Source: Chrysochromulina parva
Taxonomy: Eukaryota; Haptophyta; Prymnesiales; Chrysochromulinaceae
Assembly: GCA_002887195.1 (NCBI GenBank)
Contig: PJAB01000104.1
Location: 1-42,608, forward strand
Direction: 5' to 3'
DNA length: 42,608 nt
Below, one piece after another: positions 8,441 through 16,896 of this stretch (positions are counted from its first letter, which is position 1; every line of letters starts with the position of its first letter). The position numbers and the translations under genes are program-made. Under the pieces are notes generated by a model. That model ran no database searches. It was given only the letters and a program-made list of their open reading frames with translations, and was not told the origin of the DNA.

Positions 8441-9316
8441 CTACAACTCGTCCCTTTCTCGGGTCGTATCCATTCCTCCTACCGCCTCACCGCCATCCGC
8501 ATCCTCGTGCTCGGCTGGCGCCAGTGTGGCTGGGCTGCCGTCACCTTGGATCGAGCCGTCGTGCAGACCAGCCGCCTCTCCCTCTAGCCGCCCCGTGGGC
8601 CGCCTCGCAAGCATCTCATCGGCGAAGGCACGCAGCCGACGGAAGGTTGGCGGCCCGTCGTGCCACACGGGCTCGCGCTCGTGCGCCGCGCTGTGCAGCC
8701 ACAGGACAGCCGGCGTCGCATTCACGCCCAGGCGCTCCGCGATCGCCGCGGTCCGCGGCGTCGACGAGTGCACACGCACCTCGAGCACGAGCAGCTGACC
8801 TCGCAGCGTTGACGAAAGAGCCTTAAGAATCGGCGGCGTCGTCGATGAAGCGCGCCGCCGCACGAAGCACAGCATGCGCGGCAACCGCCAGGCGGCCGCG
8901 CTGCTGCCTGCCCGATCCCACGCCTCCTGGTCCTCCACAACGGTCACGAAGCTCGGCATGAGCGCAGCCGCAAAGCTGGCAAGGTCTGCCACCTGGCGGC
9001 TCCCGTCGTAGTCGACGAGACGAGCGCCGCCGGTGGCACTCGGGACCACGGCACGGATGGTGGGCGTCGCATTCGCCTCGCCGAGCAGCGGTGGTAGCGT
9101 CTGGTGGGCGTGCGCATCCCAGGAGCCGACGACGACCTCGTGGCGCAGCTGCTTAGCGAGCTGCTCCCAGCGCGGCGTGAGGGCCTGGCAGAAGCCGCAC
9201 GACGGGCGACAGATATTGACGAGCCAGAGCAGCGACGATGGGCCGCCGCTCGCCGCAAGCATTTCCGGCGAGAGCGCCACGACCGAGCCAGCAGCCTGGA
9301 GCTGCAGCGTCGCCAT
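8441..9316 (-). CDS. Thioredoxin-fold (PDI-like) protein with C-terminal RDEL
   Basis: 291 residues. The first thioredoxin domain (about 10-120) has the active site CGFC at 40-43 and the cis-proline segment NATPTIRAV. A second, redox-inactive thioredoxin-like domain (about 150-245) has GVNATPAVLWL but no CxxC. An acidic linker ends in RERDEL, an ER-retrieval-type tail. These features point to a protein disulfide isomerase or oxidoreductase of the ER lumen. The oddity is that the N-terminus (MATLQLQAAGSVVALSPEM) is not a convincing signal peptide, so an upstream exon may be missing or RDEL may be chance. The start is 49 bp past the stop of the WW gene on the same strand. An initiator-like ATTCACAG lies about 24 bases upstream of the ATG. 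Confidence 0.8.
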   Translation of the reverse strand: MATLQLQAAGSVVALSPEMLAASGGPSSLLWLVNICRPSCGFCQALTPRWEQLAKQLRHEVVVGSWDAHAHQTLPPLLGEANATPTIRAVVPSATGGARLVDYDGSRQVADLASFAAALMPSFVTVVEDQEAWDRAGSSAAAWRLPRMLCFVRRRASSTTPPILKALSSTLRGQLLVLEVRVHSSTPRTAAIAERLGVNATPAVLWLHSAAHEREPVWHDGPPTFRRLRAFADEMLARRPTGRLEGEAAGLHDGSIQGDGSPATLAPAEHEDADGGEAVGGMDTTRERDEL

Positions 9317-9336
9317 GTCGAGATTTTTCTTATCTG

Positions 9337-9348
9337 CTGTGAATGGGC
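9337..9348 (-). promoter_or_regulatory. Initiator-like motif before PDI-like gene
   Basis: Minus-strand GCCCATTCACAG, one of the recurrent ATTCACA motifs placed sense-oriented before start codons in this window. It lies in the 49-bp gap between two codirectional genes, which favours an independent transcription start over a bicistronic mRNA. Confidence 0.45.
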
Positions 9349-9365
9349 TATGAATAGTATAAAAC

Positions 9366-10295
9366 TCAACCTCCGCCGTTGAGCCTTTCGAGCATGTTGT
9401 AAGCCCTCTGTGCGTAGAACGAGTCCTGAGTTCGAGCTTCCTCTGCCGCCTCCATGGCCCGCTTCAGAGCCTCCTCCGTCAGCAGCCCCTTGCGCGGCTC
9501 GACCCACGTGGCCGCCTCCGTGCGGGTATTCAGAAAGTACGGAGCCTCGCCCGGGATGGACCACTGTAAAATCCAAGCAGCTGCCACCGCCGCCTCTTCT
9601 GCCGCGGCCGCCGCGGCCGCCTTCGCATCTGCCACCGCCTTCTCAGCCTCCGCCCGCTGCTTGTTCATACGCTCGGCCTCTGACTTCGCGGTCGCCTCCG
9701 CTTTCTCACGTTCTATCCTCGCTGAGAGCTCATCGGCGGGAGCAGCATGCGGCTCCGGAATCACGCCGGCGGTACTGAGCAGCGCGACCATAGAGACCAA
9801 CACGAGGAACGTGGCCACTTGTCGACGGTTGGACGTCTCACTCAGAGTCGCGGCCCGAGTAGTACCCGACGCCGTCTCCGTCTCTTCCGCTGCCGACGCC
9901 ACCTGCGCTGCCGCCTCTCTTGCCTCTTCGGCCGCCCTGGCTGCTGCTTTGGCTTCGATGGCCTCCTTTGCTGCGTTGGCCTCCGCTGCCTCGGCGACAG
10001 AGGCGGCGAGTTTGACGAGAGGCTCATCAGGCGCTGCGGAGTCATCGAATACCACCGCGTCACCCTTCATGAGGCCCTTGCCGACGCGCGCAACAGGAAT
10101 CAACACCTCCTCACCTCCATCGTCCAGAACCACCAAATATCCTTTGAAATTGGAGAAGTTGAGCGTGCCTGGCCGCGCGATCATGTTGCATAGCGCACAT
10201 CTGGCGAAGATTTGCCCGCCCGCAGTATATTTGCCTAATCTAAATGGTTCTACCAACATCGCGCTCGCCATCAGCACCAGCAACGCATGCGACAT
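9366..10295 (-). CDS. WW-domain single-pass membrane protein, 309 aa
   Basis: The N-terminus (1-16, MSHALLVLMASAMLVEP) looks like a signal sequence. An unidentified globular part follows (20-95) with CALC at 33-36, then an Ala/Glu-rich helix (96-140), one transmembrane segment (160-179, VATFLVLVSMVALLSTAGVI), a second Ala-rich coiled-coil-like helix (190-240) and a WW-type motif (W244, YF at 253-254, W264, P267). WW domains bind proline-rich ligands. The exact role is unknown. The ATG at 10295 is preceded by the ATTCACAC motif and by a promoter block shared with the gene at 19907-20851. Confidence 0.75.
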   Translation of the reverse strand: MSHALLVLMASAMLVEPFRLGKYTAGGQIFARCALCNMIARPGTLNFSNFKGYLVVLDDGGEEVLIPVARVGKGLMKGDAVVFDDSAAPDEPLVKLAASVAEAAEANAAKEAIEAKAAARAAEEAREAAAQVASAAEETETASGTTRAATLSETSNRRQVATFLVLVSMVALLSTAGVIPEPHAAPADELSARIEREKAEATAKSEAERMNKQRAEAEKAVADAKAAAAAAAEEAAVAAAWILQWSIPGEAPYFLNTRTEAATWVEPRKGLLTEEALKRAMEAAEEARTQDSFYAQRAYNMLERLNGGG

Positions 10296-10332
10296 TGCGG
10301 CGGCGGCGGGGCGTTTCAGAAAAGATGATGAC

Positions 10333-10344
10333 GTGTGAATTGGC
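10333..10344 (-). promoter_or_regulatory. Initiator-like motif before WW gene
   Basis: Minus-strand GCCAATTCACAC, about 38 bases before the ATG. The same 12 bases occur before the MFS transporter at 14855-14866. TCACACG fits the initiator form YYANWYY in six of seven positions. Confidence 0.5.
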
Positions 10345-10383
10345 TGTGTATTCTCGGCTGATCGGAAGTCAGCGTAGTTGGAT

Positions 10384-10428
10384 AGGTGTTGAGGAGGGTG
10401 GGCCTCCAGTGGGATAGATTTTGGGTTC
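10384..10428 (-). promoter_or_regulatory. Shared upstream promoter block, copy 1
   Basis: 45 bp matching 20900-20944 with five substitutions (core GGTGTTGAGGAG, then GTGGGCCTCCA). It lies about 40 bp upstream of the initiator-like motif of the WW gene; copy 2 has nearly the same relation to the gene at 20851. Weaker similarity continues on both sides. Confidence 0.7.
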
Positions 10429-10551
10429 TAGTCCTCGTCGGAAAGTGTTTGAATTGTGGTGGTGTGTTGTGAATGTACGAGGCTCAGGCTGTTTCGATGA
10501 GGTCCCATTCGTAGGCCATCTTACATCTATCACAAAAGAGCCTCAGCCGAG

Positions 10552-12714
10552 CTACGTGGCCCCGGGCGGTGTTGTCGCCAGCCACGCGTGCTCGAGGGCT
10601 TGCTTCGCAGTGCACCGGGCGGCGGCCTTGATTGTGAGCAATGCCTGGATGAAGTCCTTGGCTTGGGTCGAGATCGTCGGGGTAAATGACGCGTGGCTCG
10701 CGTTGCGAATGCGGCTCACGAGTCGTTCGATGGTCTCAGCGCTAAAGGCTTGCTTTGCATGCAGCAGCTCGAAGACCAGGGCACCTAACGCCCAGCAATC
10801 AATGGGAGCCGGCAGATAGCCTTCCTTGCCATCCTTGTGCAGCTCGGGGGCCATGTAGATCGGAGTGCCACAGCGAGTGTGGCAGCGCCCCGGAGCCGGC
10901 ACGAAGGTCGCAAACCCAAAGTCGCACAGCTTGAGCCGCGACGAGCCGCGGCCGCTGTGAATGTGAATGCCAGTCGAGCCCTCGCCGCCGCTGGCACCGT
11001 CCACATACAGCACGTTGGCCGGCTTGACATCGCGGTGGGCAACCCCGCGCGCGTGCAGGTGGGCGATTGCGCTGCAGAGCTGCCGGCTCATCATGGCAGC
11101 CTCTGCCTCTGGCACGCCCTTGCGCTGCAGCCCCTGCAACCGGCGCTGCAGCGAGCCGCCCGCGCAGTACTCGAGCACGAGGTGCACGCTCTGGACGTTC
11201 TCATGCACGCGCACCAGGTTGGCGAGATGATGATGGGCATCCGGCGCGAGCAGCCTGAGCACACGCAGCTCGGCCGCACTCGCTGAGGCCAGCCTTGGGT
11301 CTCGTGAACACCTGGCCTTATTGAACGTCTTGACGGCGACTGTGCAGCCCGTCTCCACGTCGGTAGCGCGCACGACCATCGAAAAGGCGCCCGCCGCGAT
11401 CGGCCCCACGGTCTGCAACCCAAACACGGACAGAGGATCGGCTGAGCCACGGCGCGCTTTGGACCGGACTGCCACACGATTCACATCCGCTAAGTCCAAC
11501 GCCTCAAGCGGCGATGCGGAGATACGGAGGGAGATACGTCGATCATCAGCGATCGATGACGTGTTCGGCGAGACGGGAGTGCTGCGTGAGGCGAGCCGCT
11601 GCAATGGCGGGGCGTCTCGCACCACCGAGGCCGGAGCACTTTGCGTATCCTCATGGCCTGCCGCTTCCTTGCCCTCGGGCACACGCTTACCCTTCGCCGG
11701 CGGCTTGGCGGTTCCATTTCCGTTGGCGGTGGGCCCACCCCAGCGTGGCCTGGCTAGTGCGGCGGATGGCGCGCATGATGGCGCGGCGGCATTCGCCACC
11801 CCTTTGTGCTTGGGCATGCGCGCGACGCGAGCGGCCTCGAGCTTGGTAGCCGAGGACGCATCGGGGAGGGCCGCAGCCAACATGGCGGCGGCCGCGGCCG
11901 GCGCGAGGTTTGCATGCCAGTCGGGTTTCGCAGACTGAGCTGTCACGACCGGGCGCATCGCCTGCGGCTGGTAGCGAGCAGCCCCCGTCTCGCCAGTGCC
12001 CTCAAGTGCCGTCTCGAGCGGTGGAGCGCGAGCGGCCCAGCCGAACCTCGGCAGCCGCCCGGGTGAGCGGTCGGGTGAGTGGGGTGGAGGCGATGGGCGG
12101 GGTGCAGGCGAGGGCGGCTCGTGCTCGGAGTCCTCACTGCGCCACGACTCTGACGTGCCCTCCTTGTTCTTACGGCTCAGTCGACCGGACAGCTGCATCG
12201 AGGCGCGGCTCAATCGACCGGAGACGGCACGGGCAGCATGGCCAACGAAGCCACCCAATCTGGAAAGGGAGCCCTGTCTTCGAAGCGATGGTGGCCCACT
12301 CGTTGCCAAGGTGATGGCGGCAATTTCTGCCGCAGCAGCCGCGTCGCGCAGCTCCGCCTGCTGGAGTCGGCGCAGGAAGTCGTCGGCAGCGGCGGGAGCC
12401 GGAAACTGCAGCCAAGGCGGCAGCGGCCGGGGCTCGGTCGTGTGGGCTTCTCGCTCGCGCAAAGCCTTGAGCTTTGCTATCTCGGCCACAATCAAGTCCA
12501 CCTCCTTTTGGAAGTCGTCCTCGCCACCCGTTAACACAACACTGTGTTTTTTCTTGATGTCGAATAGCTGCGCTCTTAGCGAGCGCAGGTTGCTGAGCCG
12601 CTGCAAGAGCCCTGCCTGGCGCTGCTCGCGAGTCTCACGTCGGGCTTGCAACGCGGCCAGCGTAGGCGACTCAGTGGTCTGGACGGTGCAGTCGACGATC
12701 ACGGTCGTGGCCAT
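10552..12714 (-). CDS. Ser/Thr protein kinase, CAMK/AMPK-like, 720 aa
   Basis: The catalytic domain occupies roughly residues 445-712. The nucleotide loop is degenerate (VGPIAAGAFSMVV) but VAVKTF supplies the ATP-anchoring Lys. The catalytic loop is HRDVKPANVL, the metal-binding motif DFG is intact in LCDFGFATF, and the activation segment ends CGTPIYMAPE. All essential residues are present, so it is predicted active. The region before it holds a coiled coil (about 20-95, QARRETREQRQAGLLQRL and onward) and a long disordered Ser/Pro/Ala-rich stretch, likely regulatory. ATG 12714 opens the frame. No calmodulin-binding element can be assigned with confidence, and the substrate is unknown. Confidence 0.93.
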   Translation of the reverse strand: MATTVIVDCTVQTTESPTLAALQARRETREQRQAGLLQRLSNLRSLRAQLFDIKKKHSVVLTGGEDDFQKEVDLIVAEIAKLKALREREAHTTEPRPLPPWLQFPAPAAADDFLRRLQQAELRDAAAAAEIAAITLATSGPPSLRRQGSLSRLGGFVGHAARAVSGRLSRASMQLSGRLSRKNKEGTSESWRSEDSEHEPPSPAPRPSPPPHSPDRSPGRLPRFGWAARAPPLETALEGTGETGAARYQPQAMRPVVTAQSAKPDWHANLAPAAAAAMLAAALPDASSATKLEAARVARMPKHKGVANAAAPSCAPSAALARPRWGGPTANGNGTAKPPAKGKRVPEGKEAAGHEDTQSAPASVVRDAPPLQRLASRSTPVSPNTSSIADDRRISLRISASPLEALDLADVNRVAVRSKARRGSADPLSVFGLQTVGPIAAGAFSMVVRATDVETGCTVAVKTFNKARCSRDPRLASASAAELRVLRLLAPDAHHHLANLVRVHENVQSVHLVLEYCAGGSLQRRLQGLQRKGVPEAEAAMMSRQLCSAIAHLHARGVAHRDVKPANVLYVDGASGGEGSTGIHIHSGRGSSRLKLCDFGFATFVPAPGRCHTRCGTPIYMAPELHKDGKEGYLPAPIDCWALGALVFELLHAKQAFSAETIERLVSRIRNASHASFTPTISTQAKDFIQALLTIKAAARCTAKQALEHAWLATTPPGAT

Positions 12715-13046
12715 CTAACCCTAACGGAGCGTCTCTCGTGGATCGTTCTTCTAGGAAAGCAAAAGCGTTCTCGGAAAGAACTTGAAGCAATGTTGACGAA
12801 ACAGAAACTGCCGACAGCAATTAGCGGTCTAATAACTTGAGGCGCTGCATTCTGCATCGACGGGGCCGCGGAGCACTATCGCGCATGGGGCAAGCCGGGC
12901 CGAAAGGTGCATCTGCCGGCGCGTTCAGCACACATCATGGCGTTGGAGAAGTAGATAAATGCATGGCGCACGCACATGCAGATGGCGATCTCTCACGAGC
13001 GCGTCCCCGCGTGCCTGCCCGAGAGGCGCTCGTCGCCCTCGGCCGT
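12715..13046. other. Intergenic region between kinase and MFS transporter
   Basis: 332 bp upstream of the minus-strand kinase and downstream of the transporter. It contains an AT-richer stretch (about 12760-12840) and no recognisable gene or motif. CTAACCCTAAC at 12715-12724 is too short to be telomeric. Confidence 0.6.
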
Positions 13047-14769
13047 TCACTTGCTCTCGACGTACCGGTCGATGGGCATGCCGTTGGCATTGCGTCGCGC
13101 GAGCCAGATCGCAATTCCAAAGCCGAGCGCGTTGAGTGCCGCGAGGGCGAGGAAGGAGTCGAGGAAGCACTCGGCGCCATAGCAGACGCCAAGGCCGTGC
13201 GCGGCGATCCGGTACACGGTCGGCAACAGCTCCACAGAGATCAGGAAGGATGCGAGCGCCTGGCAGCTCAGCGCGGCGCCCATGATGGCGCCAAAGTCCT
13301 TCCGGCCGTACATCTCATTGACGATCGGCACGACGAGGGTGAAGAAGGAGCCAAACGAGAGGCCAAGGCAAAAGGTGCCGCACAGGATGAAGCCCGCAAT
13401 CATGGGCGAGAGGAGCAGTTGACCCACCGTCGCGATCGCGGCGACCACGCACAGCCATCCGAAGCGGTTGAGCACGTGAGAATAACGGTCCGAGAGGACG
13501 CCGACTGAGACACGCGAGACGGTCGAGGCGAGGGCAAAGAGAGCGACGCCCAGGCCGCTCGAGGCGGGCGAGCGCGCCGACTCGAAGATGAGCGCGAGGT
13601 TCTGATTGGCGCCCACACCCCCGCCGAAGACGGCCAGCTGCATGAAGAAGAGGAGCCAAAAGTCGAGCCCAGCGAGGGCGGCGCGAAGGGGCACTCCGGC
13701 GGGCGGCGCGGCCACGGGCGCGGGCGCGGTCTTCATATTCTCGTGGACAGCTTGGAGACCGAGCTCGAGTCCAAACTGGAGGAGGCTCACCTGATGAGGG
13801 AGGCAGTCCGCGGCCAGTCAGAGGCCATCAGAGGCATCCCTCGCCTTCGTCACCAGTTGGGGAGCTGTGGGGGCCTGATGAGCGAGGCAATCAGGGACCA
13901 TCGGATGCAATCACCTTCTTCTCGAGTTGGGGAGCTGTGGGGAGCATTGGCTCCTTGAGCTCGGCAGGCAGATCGTCGGAGGTGCCCATGAGGAGGGTTA
14001 GCGGCAAGAGCGAGATCGCGACGCCGACCGCCCCGAGCCCCGCCGTCGGCCCGATCATCTTGGACGAGTAGCAAAACGACGTGGCCACGCAGAAGAGCGC
14101 CAACAAGACGATGAAGCCGATCGCCAGCCCGAGCCGCCTCCCGTCCGCGCTGTCGAACTTGCGCCGATCGGGGCCCTCGGGGAGGACGCGCACGCCGAGC
14201 AGCGCGAGCGCCGTGCCACAGAAGGCCACCGCCGCCACGAAGAGCACGTATGAAATGAGTCCGAAATTAGGCGCGAAGACGTGCACCCAGAGCAGCGCCC
14301 ACAGCCCGGCGCCCGCGGCGAGCACAGCCTTGAGGTAGCCGACGATGGCGGCGCGGTCGTTCGGGAAGGAGAGCGAGCACGACATGCACACGACGTTGTC
14401 GAGGAGGGAGACGGAGCTGTAGCCGGCGAGCGCACACCCAATCGCGGGCAGCCCGATGCGAGCGGCCTCGGGCAGCACGTCGGCAAAGGCGAGCGCGGCG
14501 GCGATGAGGAGGTAACCGGCCGTGTGCATGACGCCGCCGAGGAGGCACGCGGTGCGTGGGCCGAGGATGTCGAAGGCACGCCCGCCGAGGACCGCCACAA
14601 CCGATCCGCCGAACGTGGCCGCGCCGATGGACGAGACCTGCGCCGTTGAGAGGCCCAGGTCGTCGCGCAGCCTGGACTGCCACGCGCCCATGGAGTAGAC
14701 GGAGCCGCTGATCACCATGACAAATGCCGCGGAGACCACGAGCGCCCATCGGCGGAATGTTGAAGTCAT
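13047..14769 (-). CDS. MFS transporter, nodulin-like type, one intron
   Basis: Two minus-strand frames form the two halves of one 12-helix carrier. Exon 1 (14769-13915) encodes helices 1-6 and the start of the central loop: RRWALVVSAAFVMVISGSVYSMG, LGLSTAQVSSIGAATFGGS, the inner-loop GGRAFDILGPR, and further helices. Exon 2 (13790-13047) encodes the second half with SVGVLSDRYSHVLNRFG, the equivalent loop of the C-terminal bundle. Splicing out 13791-13914 (GTGATT to CATCAG) is phase 0 and joins LEKK to VSLLQFG, giving 532 residues, a normal length for this family. ATG 14769 was chosen because the frame upstream only begins at GTG. Nodulin-like and monocarboxylate-type carriers share this fold; the substrate is not predictable. 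An initiator-like motif lies 86 bases upstream. Confidence 0.85.
13791..13914 (-). other. Predicted 124-nt intron in MFS transporter
   Basis: Donor AAG/GTGATT and acceptor CTCATCAG/GTG. Removal restores one in-frame 12-helix carrier and eliminates the TGA at 13891 and other stops. It overlaps an imperfect tandem duplication. Confidence 0.7.
13791..13940. repeat. Imperfect tandem duplication spanning the MFS intron
   Basis: On the plus strand, unit 1 (13791-13870, 80 bp) and unit 2 (13875-13940, 66 bp) both start CTGATGAG(G/C)GAGGCA and both end AGTTGGGGAGCTGTGG. The middle parts diverge. Unit 2 runs across the exon 1/intron boundary, while unit 1 lies wholly inside the intron and supplies the acceptor. 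Confidence 0.85.
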
Positions 14770-14854
14770 ACTTCTGCTCCGGCACAGGAGAGATGCACAG
14801 TTGCAGAGTGCATCCGCACGAGGAAGAGAATCTCCAAAGAGCTCCGGCACGGAT

Positions 14855-14866
14855 GTGTGAATTGGC
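14855..14866 (-). promoter_or_regulatory. Initiator-like motif before MFS transporter
   Basis: Minus-strand GCCAATTCACAC, identical over 12 bases to 10333-10344 and followed here by AT. It lies in the 200-bp space between this gene and the divergent kinase at 14970. Confidence 0.5.
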
Positions 14867-14921
14867 CTCCGCGTGTGAAGGCTTTTTAGAAATAGAATTC
14901 CTCAATCTGAAACTCCGGAAC

Positions 14922-14930
14922 TTTTCACAC
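14922..14930 (+). promoter_or_regulatory. Initiator-like motif before DYRK-like kinase
   Basis: Plus-strand TTTTCACAC, 40 bases before the kinase ATG, in the sense orientation of that gene. Together with 14855-14866 it makes the interval a divergent promoter. Confidence 0.45.
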
Positions 14931-14969
14931 CTACATGTATTTCGGCAGGGTGCGTGTTAGGTTTGGAAT

Positions 14970-16220
14970 ATGTCCTCGAGCGATGACGAGGGAGACTCGA
15001 CGATCTGCGCCTCGTGCTGCATGTGCTGGAGCGGCACGACTTCCTCGCGTGACGAGCGAGGGCCTCTCGTGGGCAAGTACAGCAACGGCAAGGCGCGCAC
15101 GCCGAATTCACGGCCGAGGCTGCGCATGAGCTGGGTTGCGAGCGGCATTTCCATGGCCATCGAGGCGTCGGACGCGGAGCTCACGCTAAAGGGCGGGTCT
15201 GCCTTAAGTTTTCGTGGTGGGCGCTACACGGTTGGCGTCGAGGCGGGACGCGGCGCGCATTGCGTCGTGTGGAAGTGCCAGCGCGTGGGCACGCGGAAAG
15301 GCGAGCCGCGCATGATTGCGCTTAAGGTGCATAATGAAGACTCGAACGCGCTCCGGCGCGAGGCGAACGCGCTCAAGGCGTTGCGCTCGACGCGCGAGGG
15401 CGCGGACCTCTTTCCGGCGCTGCTCGGCACGGTGCGGCTGGGAAGCCGAACAGGGCTCGCGCTGTCGCTGCACGGGCCAGACCTGTACCAGCTACAGAAG
15501 GCGCGAGACCGGCGGCCCTTCCCGAGCTCCTTTGTATGGGGCATTGCGCGCCAGCTGCTCGGCGCGCTCGCGGCGCTCGAGCAGGTCGAGCTGGTACATG
15601 CAGATATCAAGCCGCAGAACATCCTACTGCACGAGGGGGGCGAGGGCAGCACACTGGACGGGGGCACGCGCGTGGTGCTCATCGACCTTGGCTCGTGCCT
15701 CGGGCGCGAGCAGCTGAGCGGAACCACCAGCCGCGTCACCTATGTGCAATCGCGCTGGTACCGCGCGCCCGAGGTCATTCTATGGGCGCCGGTTGGGTAC
15801 CCGGCGGACGCTTGGAGTGTGGGCTGTGTGGTCGCTGAGGTCGCTCTCGGTGTGCCCCTGCTGCCTGGCGAGTCCGAGTTCAACCAGCTCGCACGCGCGA
15901 CCGCGATGCTCGGCGCGCCGCCTCAAGCGCTGCTGCGCCGCGCGAATCGCGTCGAGCCCTTCTTCGTCGCCGACGCGACGGGTCGCCACCCGCCGGTCCT
16001 CCTCACAGCCCGCGCGGTGGACGAGCCCGAGCTGGTGCACTACCTGCCGTACGCGGAACTGTCGCCGCTGCTCGCACACGTGCTCAGCCACTACGCCGAG
16101 GACGAGCGGCGTACGCTGCTCGAGCTCCTGGACGGCTTGCTGCGCTGGGACCCGGACTACCGATGGAACGGCCCGTTTGCCAGCGCGCGCCTCTGGCGCT
16201 CCACCGGCGCGAAGATCTGA
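14970..16220 (+). CDS. DYRK/CMGC-like protein kinase, 416 aa
   Basis: Kinase domain from about residue 80 (FRGGRYTVGVEAGRGAHCVV) to 410. The anchoring Lys is in MIALKVH. The catalytic loop is VHADIKPQNIL and the metal-binding motif is DLG (LIDLGSC) instead of DFG. The segment VTYVQSRWYRAPEVIL matches the DYRK/HIPK activation loop, where the Tyr of YxQ is normally autophosphorylated. GYPADAWSVGCVVAEV and LLPGESEFNQLARATAMLG are typical CMGC features. The N-terminal 80 residues contain CASCCMCW, Cys-rich and possibly a lipidation or metal site, with no known domain. It is shorter than classical DYRKs and lacks an evident DH box. Likely active, substrate unknown. Confidence 0.92.
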   Translation: MSSSDDEGDSTICASCCMCWSGTTSSRDERGPLVGKYSNGKARTPNSRPRLRMSWVASGISMAIEASDAELTLKGGSALSFRGGRYTVGVEAGRGAHCVVWKCQRVGTRKGEPRMIALKVHNEDSNALRREANALKALRSTREGADLFPALLGTVRLGSRTGLALSLHGPDLYQLQKARDRRPFPSSFVWGIARQLLGALAALEQVELVHADIKPQNILLHEGGEGSTLDGGTRVVLIDLGSCLGREQLSGTTSRVTYVQSRWYRAPEVILWAPVGYPADAWSVGCVVAEVALGVPLLPGESEFNQLARATAMLGAPPQALLRRANRVEPFFVADATGRHPPVLLTARAVDEPELVHYLPYAELSPLLAHVLSHYAEDERRTLLELLDGLLRWDPDYRWNGPFASARLWRSTGAKI

Positions 16221-16248
16221 ATCTCGCTCTGAATCTCGCTCTGAATCA
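16217..16248 (+). repeat. 12-bp tandem repeat at kinase stop
   Basis: CTGAATCTCGCT twice plus a partial third unit; the first unit contains the TGA stop of the kinase. Confidence 0.8.
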
Positions 16249-16896
16249 TGGATCATGCGAGATCAGACACGCCTCAGTCGGACGCCGGTCTTCAGCGGCG
16301 TGTCCCGCCACGATGCCGGTGCTGATCGTCGCACAGCCTGCGTCGGTCGGTGCCGGCGCTCTTCTCTCAGGTCGAGAGCACTCTCTCTACGAGGCAGCCC
16401 GGATGTAATACAATGCAGCCTGCTCGCTCACTGCGCTGCGCTGGGCCCGCATCCGGTCAGCGGTCTCCTGCCGCGCGTGGCGCGGCCCGGTGGCGGTGCG
16501 CGGTGGCAGGTCCGGAGCAGGTCCGCGTAAGTATATCGATACTACTAGAGCGTATCCGTAAGCGAGGTGTTTGAGGTAAAATTACAAGTTGCGCACACGT
16601 GGCTTAAGGCTAGGTGAGCGCAGACGGGGCAAGACGATGTGCGCGCGCGCCTTGGATGCCTTGAGCTACTGTCTCAAGTGCAGTCTCGTCAAAGTCGTCT
16701 CAAGAGCCAGCCTGCAGGCCTTGAGCGCTCTCGAGGGGCATATCTGCACTCTACTCTCTCACATGCAGGGCGGGAGCGAGGTGGCGCGCAGCCCTCGCGG
16801 CGCGCAGCGGCTCGCCTCCCTCCCACCTCTGTCCTCTCCCTCGCGTGCGCCACCACCGACCCGTCACGCCGATTCGGTCTCGTGCCTAACGCTCGC
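16221..16896. other. Convergent intergenic region, no gene seen
   Basis: 676 bp between the 3' ends of the DYRK-like kinase and the STPGR protein. Open frames here are biased composition without domain signal. I see no RNA gene or transposon. Confidence 0.55.

Noticed and set aside
9337..9370. 34-nt intron fusing the WW protein to the PDI-like protein
   Set aside because: It would keep the frame, but the donor GTTGAG is poor, the length is extreme, the topology conflicts with RDEL, and an initiator-like motif lies in the segment. Kept only as a remark in the findings.
10371..10440. tRNA-like A-box (AGCGTAGTTGG) and B-box (GGTTCTAGTCC) in the shared promoter block
   Set aside because: No acceptor stem can be formed around them, the T stem is imperfect, and the second copy at 20900-20944 lacks the B-box. 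A tRNA gene or tRNA-derived SINE is not supported.
12715..12724. Telomere-like CTAACCCTAAC
   Set aside because: Less than two units and inside an ordinary intergenic region; chance is sufficient.
13891..14850. Two separate half-size transporters instead of one gene
   Set aside because: The halves supply helices 1-6 and 7-12 of one MFS fold, lie in the right order, and are joined in phase by a GT-AG intron.
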